The position numbers were made by a program, and so were the translations under genes. A stretch of 64,000 nt of DNA from Triatoma infestans (Eukaryota; Arthropoda; Insecta; Hemiptera; Reduviidae): assembly GCA_011037195.1 (NCBI GenBank), contig JAAEAF010006030.1, positions 1-64,000 on the forward strand, read 5' to 3'. The notes beneath the pieces are model-generated. The model saw nothing but the letters and a program-made list of their open reading frames with translations. It ran no database searches and had not been told where the DNA came from. Positions within the stretch are counted from its first letter, which is position 1. Every line of letters starts with the position of its first letter. Below, piece after piece: positions 45,295-55,736 of this stretch.

Positions 45295-45430
45295 CAGAGA
45301 CATTTTCCGTGGTAGCCTGCTTCATTTTGTGGTCATCGACCGGTTTCGGGCGTTCGCCCATCTTCAGGATGTGTTTTTTAGACAGTGTGACAACACAGAC
45401 TTGCACAGAGCAAACTTAGTTTTCACACTG
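45295..45430 (-). mobile_element. 136-bp hammerhead-bearing retroelement with 14-bp TSD
   Basis: Begins CAGAGACATTTTCCG and ends AGTTTTCACACTG, between perfect copies of TGTATAATTTATAT (45281-45294 and 45431-45444). It shares its left end exactly with the 12.6-kb insertion but lacks that copy's right-end CAGCTCTGCGGAACC block. No ORF. Confidence 0.8.
45334..45371 (-). ncRNA. Hammerhead ribozyme motif (type I)
   Basis: Identical over 38 nt to the 12.6-kb and 34.1-kb copies: stem I CATC/GATG, CTGAAGA, GGGC/GCCC stem II, GAAA and a self-complementary ACCGGT followed by C. Confidence 0.75.
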
Positions 45431-45697
45431 TGTATAATTTATATCTCTGTAAAGAATGTACTGAGTGACTATGTATTATTTTCAATCCGTATCGAAATAA
45501 ACATGTTACTTCTATTTCTTCCCGCAAGGGGTATCTGTTGCATGCAGTTACTTGGAGTGTAGCGACCCCACGGGTTACCACAGCTCAGACTCCATGCACT
45601 TTGTCAGAACAGTGCACAATACACTTAAATTATATACACTCTACTCTTTACAGACAAGGACAAACACAGTACACAAAGTAGGGACTCCGTCCCTTAG

Positions 45698-45935
45698 TAC
45701 CATTAGCTCAGAGGTAGCGCGCTGGACTAGCAACGCGGAGGCCCCGGGTTCGAACCTAGCATTACTGCCCTTGGATTTTCTCTTCCTAGGTGCCTCTACA
45801 ACTCAATGTTAGGTGATGGGCAGTGTTGTCTGTAGTTAGAGAATACTGCTTGGAGGCCGGCAGTGCACTGAAAAGCTCCGTGGGCACAATAGATCTTTCA
45901 GGTCGCAGTGCAATAATCCCCTACAACAATCTACA
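45698..45935 (+). mobile_element. tRNA-derived SINE sharing its 3' tail with a LINE
   Basis: The head has an A box (TAGCTCAGAGGTAGC, about 45704) and a B box (GGTTCGAACC, 45747-45756). An anticodon-like AGC is present, but the anticodon and T stems do not pair well, so it is not a working tRNA. The 3' end (CACAATAGATC..AGGTCGCAGTGCAATAATCCCC, about 45885-45922) resembles the 3' UTR of the RNase H LINE at 6905-6958 and 26590-26650, suggesting that LINE as its mobilising partner. Confidence 0.75.
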
Positions 45936-46145
45936 GCTGTTCCAAATCTGCTATTTCTATTTCTACCTCGCAGAAATACTGAGGGTATACTAAAGTCTGT
46001 ATACTCTCAGTCTTTGAATTAATTCAGTTTATTAAAATTTTTTAAATGCTTGTCAGCCTAAAGTCAGATTTTTGTTTAATTAATATCTACATTTTTAGGT
46101 TTTACTGGAATTTAACTAATAGAAGAGCTCTCTTAAATAAACACC

Positions 46146-48804
46146 ATGAATTTATCTAAGAATGAGTAAGTAATTATTATGAGTAAGTGCTCAGGAAAAA
46201 AAAAAAAAAACAGAAATAGAAAGATATTATTCCATATTTTATCTAAATATTTTAACAATAATTTTATCGTAATCTAGCATATGTTCAATAAGAAATCAAT
46301 GTGAAGAAGAGAGAGTAATTGATTCAGACTGTAAATTGCCCTTTTTAAATCAAGATATCGATGGACGACCATTTATCAGAAAGTAAATAAGGTGATTTAA
46401 ATGACTGGATAAGATTATAATAACAAGAATTTTACTTTAAATTTTTTTTCTTACAGCGATTACAAAAGATCTGTGCGCAAAACTGGACTGTGCAACATCA
46501 GAAAGAGAAGGAGAGCTGCAAACTTGAATCATTATGCTACAGATATGTTTACTAGCTTAGTAGATTCTAGATGGAGATATATACTTCTTATCTATAGTTT
46601 AAGTTTTGTTTCAACATGGTTTTTGTTTGCACTTCTTTGGTGGGTCATTGCTTATGCTCATGGTGATTTGGATATATCACCATATGAAAGTTCCGGGTAA
46701 CATTATTTTTCCGAGTTTCTAGTTTAGTTTATAATTAACAGCGAAATACCTATTAGTTAAATTAAGTGTGTAAATGATGGAGTTTTTCTGTTATTTGTAA
46801 TGAATATATCGTTTTAGTGAGCCCTGTGTAACCTTAGTGGATGACTTGCTTTCCGCTTTCTTATTTTCGCTTGAGACCCAGTACACCACCGGTTATGGTA
46901 CAAGGTCACCTACAGATGAATGTCCAGAAGCAGTATTCTTACTTTGTGTTCAAGGTATTTTTGGGATGCTTCATCAATCGGTTATGGTTGGAGTTGTTTT
47001 TGCTAAACTTTCCCGTCCAAAAGGGAGATCTCAAGCTATTATGTTCAGGTAAGAACTGTATTCTTGCTAATAGTATATATACGTTATTTCACTGAATAAT
47101 AAAATGTCTTAGCACTGCAACATAATTTTTTTTTAAATAATGAGAATTTAATTTTTTTTCTCTTTGTTATCAAAAAAATTCTAAATTTTAATATATTTCA
47201 TTCACCTTGTCAGTGAAAAAGCAGTCATTTGTCTTCGTGATGGAAATCTCTGTCTAATGTTTCGTTTGGCTGACGAACGAAAATCTCACGTTATTGATTG
47301 TAAAATCCATGCATGGATTCTTCAACATAGAGTAACGCCCGAAGGAGAAGTTTTAGTCAATTATCAGAAAAAATTAAATATATCTGTTGATGAAGCAGGG
47401 TAAGATTATTTTTATTTAATAATAAATGCTCGATCATAATATAATTTAAAAAATAATACACTTCTATTTAAAAAACATGACGCTTCAATGGACATGTTCA
47501 ATGAGCGTCAGAGTGGTTGGACTGGATAAACTAATAATAACTAAAACTGGGCAAACCTCAAATTATTCTGAATTTAAAGTTACAAAATTATTTAATTTAG
47601 GATTAGGTAGTACTTAAACTCGTCAACTAACCATTTTTATATTTCCTCGCAATAATGATTTATTTATACAAATGATGCTAATGTTTACCATTTAAGTATT
47701 CCAATACATTATAGTTCATTTTATTTACTCTGCAATATTGGTATCTGAATTCTGCCAATATTGGACTGACAGCAACAAAATGAAATCTATTTTCCACTTC
47801 ACGGCAATTAAACAGTGAACAGAATCAATCATTTTCACTGATGTTGATTTTATAATTTAAATTCAGTCAGTATTTCTGTTCTTGCTTTTATAATTACCCG
47901 CATTACATATTAAATCGTTACTGTCCGATATGTATAAGTGGTTACCCTTAATTGTAAATCTAGATTTTTGCATACTAAATGAAACTTTGCCTGCCTATTT
48001 TATTTGCCATTTCTTCTCCAAATTTTATTCTTAAATTATTAATTAAATTTTTAGTTTTATCATTTATATTTTTTCATTTAGCCAATTATCATCACCAAGA
48101 TTTGTTACTATTATTTATATATTTTTTTCAATACTTTTTACAGTTTTTAATATAACTATTTTTGTAACAGTTCAGAAATATTTCTTTTGTGGCCTGTAAC
48201 TGTAGTACATAGAATTGATTATCAGAGTCCTCTGTATGATCTGTCAGCTATGGATCTTTTTCATTCGAAATTTGAGATAGTTGTATCACTTGTATGTACG
48301 GCAGAAGCTACTGGGCAAACTGCAGAAGCTAGATGTTCTTATACACCTAGTGAAATCTTGTGGGGTCATCGATTTAAAACTATAATCACTAGGTAAGATA
48401 ATCCATCTAAAAATTTCAAATATCATTTCAAGTTTCAAGTACTTTTTTTCTTTTGAAATCATTTTATAAATAATGAGATATTGATTGATGATTAAAATAA
48501 ATTTATTAATATTTTGTTTACTTGTTGAATCTTTGTTTTTGTTGTAAGACTTCATTTAATAGTGATCTAAAAAGATGCTTATTAAACATAATGAATATAT
48601 GTACGCAGAGAAGGCGATGGAGTTCAAGTGGATTACTCCCAGTTTGACAAGACAATCCCAGTTGACACAGCTTTATGCAGTTCTAGACAACTAAATTCTT
48701 GGTCACAATGTAATTCACCTTTGACTCCTTCAAAAACATTTCCTTTTTTCCAAATTGGTTCAGATTCACTAAAGATTAAAAGCGATATAGCTAGCGACGG
48801 TTAA
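46146..48804 (+). CDS. Inward-rectifier K+ channel (Kir), copy 1
   Basis: Six exons: 46146-46165, 46457-46696, 46818-47048, 47214-47399, 48171-48392, 48609-48804. All junctions are GT..AG and the sum is 364 codons plus stop. The small first exon (MNLSKND) rests on its ATG, a perfect GTAAGT donor and frame. The protein shows an N-terminal RKTGLCN motif, TM1 (about 49-73), pore cysteines C90 and C122, filter TTGYG (GYG at 112-114), TM2 (about 125-148), RPKGR (153-157, PIP2-contact region) and a C-terminal Kir domain with ARCSYTPSEILWGHRF. Gln140 sits where strong rectifiers carry Asp. It is a plasma-membrane tetrameric K+ channel; insect Kirs act in Malpighian tubules, salivary glands and elsewhere. 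Confidence 0.93.
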
Positions 48805-49481
48805 TAAATAAATGTATCTGTATTCTGTAAATAACCTATTATCTTGGATGAAGTTGCTAGAATTTTCATATAACTTGCAATCTTGTAAATATTATTTTGT
48901 AAACATAATTAGAAATACAGAAGTTCTTTCATGAATGCGTTATTATTTAATTTCCTTAATATTCTGCAGATTATTTCTTTATCTAATTAAACATGATAAA
49001 TATCCAAATAATGAGAATAAGAAAGCCTGCAAGATAAAACAGATAAAAATGTGAAAAGAAAATATTAAAAAAATGTTGCTTTCTAAAAAAGTCTTAAAAT
49101 TATAATATAAAACTAAGTTCAATTTTGACAAAAAGTCAATGAATAGCTCAAGCTTATGAAGTAATCACAGGGGAATATGTCACCATCTTCTTCATAAGAA
49201 AGTAAATGCTGGTTAATATTAATACTTGGAATAGTACAAAAAAAATTCAGATATCCTTTGAATAGTAATAAAGCTATATAACTGTCAAGAGATAAAATTA
49301 TCTTTATAAGAAACAGTGTTAAATTTCAGTAAATAAACTTATCTCTAACCTTATACTAATTCAGGTTTATCTTCTGTTTTGCTTAGTGTCATTGATAACC
49401 GGTTGAAATGACATAACAACACTCCTTTACATAGTGATATTGTCGAATCTACTTCCACTAGTGCAAGTGGAATCAAGGAAT
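48805..49481. other. Short intergenic region between the Kir genes
   Basis: 677 bp, AT-rich. It would hold the 3' end of Kir copy 1 and the promoter or 5' UTR of copy 2. No repeat recognised. Confidence 0.45.
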
Positions 49482-52400
49482 ATGGAGAAGTAAGTATAAG
49501 TATTGGGATAATAAACTTTCTTTACAAGAAATCTTAAGCTTATATAAATCCTGTGGTTTGTTAAGTCCATTCTAGTTTTTCTCTACAGAAACCACCAATA
49601 TTTTTAAGTGGGAAATATAAAAAAAAAATCAAATGATGTGATTTCCCATTTTTTTTTTGTTTTTAGATCATTAGATGAAAGCAATACCACTCCTGAAGAA
49701 ATTTCTACTTTGGGTACTGATACCCAAGAGCAACTTTGTACAATAGAACTGAATAAAGACCCAAAAAGAAGTTTTGCCAGAAAGTAAGATGTTGATGGGC
49801 TTTTTAATTGGGTGAAATTTTCATTGCTTAAAAATTTTACATGTTAAGCTTGATTTTTAGTAATACCTTAAGAACGGTAAAGAGGTCAGGCCATTGCAAT
49901 ATGAAGAAAAAACGTAGGACCGCTAGAATTAATCATTTCACAACAGATCTCTTCACCAGCATGGTAGATTCTAGATGGAGAAATATACTGCTAATGCTTA
50001 CGATCAGTTTTGTAATTTCATGGTTTTTATTTGCACTTCTCTGGTGGATTATTGCTTATGCTCATGGTGATCTCAAGATATCTCCTTATAAAAGTGAAGG
50101 GTAATCAAATAATTTATTTTTTATAGAGATAGTTACAGACAGTTTTATACAGAGTAGTGTGTATGTGTATATATGTGGAAACAATTTGGTGGCGTGTTTG
50201 CAAATTTGCGATTTAATGTTATCCTTTATTCTAGAGAACCGTGTGTAACACTAATGGATAATCTTGTATCTGCATTTCTATTTTCTGTTGAGTCTCAATA
50301 TACAACAGGATATGGAAGTCGATCACCTACTACTGAATGTCCAGAGGCAGTTTTTCTTCTAACTGTTCAATGCATCTTTGGTGTTGTTTTTCAATCGGCA
50401 ATGATTGGCTTTGTTTTTACCAAAATTTGTCGACCGAAAGGAAGATTACAAGCTATTTTATTCAGGTACTTATGCAACATATCACAAGTTATTTTAAGTA
50501 AGATTATTTCATTAATTTTGATTACCCAACCTAAACCACTGTAGCATCTGCTTGTTAATGTAGTATATTCTTCTACCTAAAGAGACTAAAAAGTAAAATT
50601 CAGGAAATGGAGAATGAGCCCTTCTTAAAGCTTATGGTCATTAGTTTTCTTTCTTCAAAAACCATAGCGAAACAAATTCTATCTAACACACTGTACAATG
50701 CCTTTTCTTAATATTCTTCGCAAAAACTGTAAATACTATCAATTATCAAGTACAGCATATGTTATCAGTGGTTTTTGAGTGAAGTTGCAAATGGATTCGC
50801 TACCATCAAGACTAGAGCTTAGGAGTACATTTCTATGGTGACTTAAGGCCAAAACGTTTTTGTCTTTGACTTTCCTACTGCCAATACTAAACAATTTTGT
50901 GTATCCCTGTTCAAGACCATTTTGAAATGCCACAAGGTCTTTAGCCCTATAAGGACATCTGGAAACCTTTCCCCATCAAGACGCTACGCCTCTCATTGTC
51001 CTTTTTGCCTAAGTATTTAAATAATGCTACAATGGTAATGGTATTTTAATAAAAGAAAACAGAAATGCTTCCGAATGTTGCTACAATAATTGTTTTTAAT
51101 AAAATCCTAGTGAATATAAGAGAGTTGGAATTAGGAAAATTCGAACAACTTTTTTAAAAAAAATTTTCATAACCAACTGTTTTTATTGCATAAAAGAATT
51201 CACCAATGCAAACTGGTGCACTGACGACTTTGAACTAAAGTGAATAGTTAGTATTAAGGATTTGTTGGTGTTTAAAGTTCAGTGTTATAACAAGAGTATG
51301 TATATCAAACTATTTTATATTATCTTATGGTAAAAAATGTATTGTTGACTTGCGTTTTGTATTTTTATATTTCAGGATTTTTTATTTTTCAGGCAGATAA
51401 AAAAAAAGTAATGGAGACCTGATTTGAGTTCCCATCCTCATTGGGATGCTTAAGCAATCCCATTCCAGCCTTCAATCGAGTGTTTGGCTGGTGATAGCAC
51501 TGAAAGCTGATTGAAGAATCGCATGTCCCTAAGAGGGGCTTGTATTGTAGTAATTTTTTCAGCCCGGAAAAATTGTTCTACCTTATCTTCGCTTCCCAAG
51601 ATATTAAATTTCAGTTTAACCCAGAATATATCCGTTTTCAGCAAGAAAAACAGGGTTGTAGAAGGGCAAGTAACTAAACGTTTAACAAAAATTTCAGTTT
51701 TGAACAAAATTTATCAATTTAGAATTTATGAATTGTAGTTTAATGAATTTTGATTTATTGAGTTAATCTTGTTATTAACTCAATAAGTTATATAAATTGC
51801 ACTTATATAAACTTAACTCTTTTATTTGAAACATTTGATTTTGGGAGGTTTTGGGGGAGTTACGATGTTCGGTTTACCTTTAAACTGTCATTCTGTTTTG
51901 TTGGGACTATATAGAGTTTCTGCCTAGCCATGGCAATGTAGTTTTAAGTTAAGTCTCCTCTCTTCTTTATTCTGTTATTGTATTCTTCTGTATTCTGTGT
52001 CATTTACGCGATATCATTATAAACTAAACATTCAGTAAGAGTTCCAAGTTATGTCTGTTTATAATATATATATATAAAATTAAGAGGAAAAATATTATGG
52101 TTAGTAATAATTCTAATAAAAAACAGTCATAATTCTTATTGCATTTTTTATTTTATGTTTTAGTGAAAAAGCAGTGATATGTTCTCGAGATGGAATTCTT
52201 TGCTTAATTTTCCGTTTGGGCGATGAAAGGAAATCCCACGTGATCGATTGTAAAATACGTGCATGGTTTCTACAGCATCAAGTATCAACTGAAGGTGAAA
52301 TCTTGTTGCATCATCAAAAGAAATTAAAAGTTTCAGTAGATGAAGGAGGGTGAGTGTATTAAAATTATAATTTCGGCAATATTACAAATATTTTTAAAAA

Positions 52401-54628
52401 TACTTGTTTATTCCATTTTATTTTCAACAGATCAGAAATATTTTTATTATGGCCAGTGTCTGTTATGCATAGAATAGACAGTGATAGTCCATTTTATAAT
52501 ATGTCTGTTAAAGATATTTATTCAACTAAATTTGAAGTAGTTATCACATTGGTATGCACTACTGAAACAACTGGGAGACCCACAGAAGCAAGATGTTCTT
52601 ATACACCTAATGAAATTCTGTGGGGACATAGATTTCGATCAATGATAAAAAGGTAACTTTAAAAATCATAATATTATATATAATCTGTCTTTATTTATAT
52701 TTTTTTCGAAATGTTTGATTTATTTACAATAATTGTGATAGACGCTTCCTAAAGGGGCGGTTTGTTATACTGATGGTTGCAAAAATATAACCTCTGGCTT
52801 TATAGAATCTGAAAGTTAAAGTATCATTCAACCTAAATTTTCCAAACGAAAATTAATTGCTACTTAAGAAACTTGTATTGTAGAAATCTTATGATTGAAT
52901 TGGTATCTCTTTTTCTCTAATACTCAGGCAGCGTTTGCACAATTCACGTAACTGGACAATCTATTACTTTGGGTACCTAGATACGCAAGGTATTGTAAAA
53001 TGAAGTGGAGTTGGCGCATAAGTTATTGGCTTGGTTTCGTCGTCTCGACCATTTTGAAGCTTCTGTAGATGCTTCTTTAACTTTATTTGAGGTACGGTTT
53101 GGATATAAGTTCTGATTTGCGCCGCAAACAATGATGCAAGAGGCATCGCTCCCGGTTGGCACATTTATAAAAATATAAGTGCATCTACTAATATTGTATA
53201 CCCGAAATGCGTAGAATAATCTTGGTTTAAATGCGCGATGTTTCCCGCAACTGATATCAGCCTCGTGTACATCGACAATCCCACCCTTTTGTCATATATA
53301 CATAAAATGTACATAGATAACATGTACAATGCTGAGTTCGGACAACTCTGCTTTGCAGAACTTCAATTTTCTCCGTTCTTATAAAATAAAAGATTATTTA
53401 ATCACTCTCTTTTCTAATATATTTTAGATAAATTTTCCTTACTTGTTCAATAAAGCATTTATACACAATAAATTTGTTTGTTTACTAATATAACTTCTAT
53501 CATAAACTTCTTAAATTTGCATTTTATATTTGAATAAAATATCTTTTGGTAAAGAAGAATTAAAACGGTTATTCATTTTTTGTTTAAATTACTTAAATCA
53601 AGGATAACGCCTGTACTAATAAACAAGTAAGAACTAAATAATTAATCGGTATTCAATTACTAAACGAAATAATATAGCTACTGATTTTTCTGAAAATGAA
53701 CTACTTATTAATATTTACCCTTAATTATTTATTTATTAATGTATAACCTTAGCTATATAAAAAAATCTGGTGGGAAACGCCCAATGCAATCAAAAGTTAT
53801 AATTGTCTGATTGTTTTCAAACATATAATTATATAGGCTTTATACTATTCAAATTTTTAAAGTCTTTGTCTTTAAAGAACTGCAAATCTCTTTCTTGTCC
53901 CCTTATTACTTTTAGAGAGAATAGTAATTAATTAGTACTTTACCTTTCAATAAATATTATCGGCTAGCTTTTTCAAGACCTTTTGTTTTCTGAGTCGAGG
54001 AAGAATTCATTGAGGAACACAAATTATTTCTGAGTTAGTCAGTGTAAAAATCCTAAAAATCTAATATGTTATCAACATAATTATCAATGAAAATGTGGTG
54101 TAAAAGCAGACTATCTTTCTATTGATGTGATACTGGGTAATGAACAGCCACAAATAGTCTCAATTTCGTAGAAGTATCTTTTATTTTATTATTTATATAA
54201 CGTTTCGGCTACAGGCCTGGTCATCTTCAGATATGTTTATCATTTTTGACCTTGTAGATGTATTCCATAATTTTTTTCTCAAAAATCTTGATCCTTCTTT
54301 TAAGTTGTGTACCGTGTCTGTATGGCTCTATCATTATGACTATTGTGATATGGACTATTACCTAATTTTAGAAGTATTCCTATAAAGCTTTTTGTTTCCT
54401 GTAATAATTTTTGGAGTGTAATTAAAATTTTATATTGATTTTTGTTTGTTTGTTCTGTTTATCAGCTGTGAGGATGGACTGGAAGCGGATTATGCTCTCT
54501 TTAATAGTACGGAACCTGTAGAAACTGTTATGTGCAGTGCAAGACAATTCAATGAAAGGTCAAGAGTAAAAAATGACCCATTGAGAAAAAAGTTCATTTT
54601 TCAGACATGTCCTAGTATTACTGAGTAG
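49482..54628 (+). CDS. Inward-rectifier K+ channel (Kir), copy 2
   Basis: Seven exons: 49482-49489, 49667-49783, 49861-50100, 50235-50465, 52164-52349, 52431-52652, 54466-54628. All introns are GT..AG; the sum is 388 codons plus stop. The tiny first exon (ATGGAGAA) is the first in-frame ATG after a stop and is the least certain part. The protein has KRSGHCN, TM1, filter TTGYG (GYG at 147-149), TM2 with Gln175 at the rectification-controller site, RPKGR (188-192) and ARCSYTPNEILWGHRF. Four core exons have exactly the lengths of copy 1 (240, 231, 186, 222), so the pair arose by tandem duplication. The N- and C-terminal exons differ. Introns of 1.7 and 1.8 kb hold no recognised gene; the larger one carries decayed repeat sequence. 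Confidence 0.92.
54196..54237 (-). ncRNA. Second hammerhead-like motif family (decayed)
   Basis: Minus strand: ATAT, CTGAAGA, a GC-rich segment ending GTAGCC, GAAA, CGTT, ATAT. Stem I (ATAT/ATAT) and a two-base stem III (ACGT) are possible. Stem II pairs poorly, so activity is doubtful. It is a different family from the ACCGGT motif and lies in the last intron of Kir copy 2. Confidence 0.4.
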
Positions 54629-54721
54629 GATGGAATCTTAAATTAATGATTTATTTAATTGCAATTAAATCATTTTTAATCTTCAAAGCCAAATTAATTG
54701 AAAGGCGTTGTATTATAGCCT

Positions 54722-55350
54722 TTTCCATGTTTTATTCACCGACCGGTATTGTTGCGAACATTCATCATTTTTTGAACACAATGAATTTGACTTTATAGCC
54801 GCTTTCTCTAACCATTTGCCGCTTCCCCATTTTACATTGAATATTAATTTGATTTGAAAAAACATTAGTTTTTTAATCGAATTTGTGCTATTGTTAATAT
54901 TGTTATATGTGCGGAGTGTGTCCCTGCTTAAATAGCAAGAATGATCATGCATGAACTTAATAGTTTTATATTATTAATTCGTTAGCAGTTGCGATATTTT
55001 TAATAACACTGTTTAAAATTTTTTTCACATTATTACAGCAACAATAGATAATCATTAATTTATTCAGTAAAAATGATTTAAGTTTAGTTGTATCTAAAGC
55101 ATAGTTAGTTTAGATTCAGTTCACTATATAACCATTTCAGGTTATTAGAAGAATGTACTTTTTAAAAGGTTTAAGAATAATATCTGTTTGCTATAATATA
55201 TCGGCCTCAAAAACCACTCTTTCAGAATGCTTAAACACTTCCACTGTAAAATAATATATCCTGAGTTTATTAGCTTGTACTCATACGTTTATCGAAACAT
55301 CCTTGTGATGCGCGAACTCTTGAAACCAGTTAATAAATACAAAATGTAAA
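54722..55350. mobile_element. Decayed element with inverted hammerhead-type ends
   Basis: Left trace: CCATGTTTTATTCACCGACC..GCGAACATTCATCATTTTT (minus orientation). Right trace: CATCCTTGTGATGCGCGAAC..GAAACCAGTTAATAAATAC (plus orientation, about 55298-55345). Both ribozyme cores are damaged. The interior has no coding signal. It lies between the Kir and ABC transporter genes. Confidence 0.4.
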
Positions 55351-55490
55351 AAAAAAAATGAAAACATGAAAAAAAAAAATTGTTCTTGAAGTAGATGATA
55401 AATAATTATATTAAAGCTTTCACTGTCTGAAAGTTTAATGCGTTCATTTATAAAATACCACAAAAGGAAATCCATGTATTCATAGATATT

Positions 55491-55672
55491 GTGATATTTA
55501 TTTGATGTTAAGAACTAAATATGGAGGAACCATATAAGTTGCTCGAAAGTGTAATGTTCATTTTTTATTGTAACAACTCTTTTTTGTAAAATTTCGAACA
55601 GTCTTAATATTATTTATTTACATGATATAAATTATTTTGTGTTATTCTTTACTTGTTTTTTTATTTATTTAT
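55491..55672. repeat. Direct repeat near the ABC transporter 3' end
   Basis: Matches 57222-57447 in the same orientation (landmarks GGAGGAACCATATAAGTTGC and TTGTAACAACTC). It sits just past the transporter stop on that gene's 3' side and includes minus-strand AATAAA signals, so it may be 3' UTR. Confidence 0.7.
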
Positions 55673-55736
55673 TCACTTATTTTAGTCATATAAACAATAA
55701 GTTATTTAAATATATATATATACATTTTTTTTAACA

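Noticed and set aside
45698..45770. A functional tRNA gene with anticodon AGC
   Set aside because: A and B boxes are good, but the anticodon and T stems do not pair and the head is fused to a LINE-like tail, so it is a SINE.
52740..52830. RNase H-like YTDGC motif in the last Kir copy 2 intron
   Set aside because: About 20 residues only, with no further RNase H motifs in register; too short to annotate.
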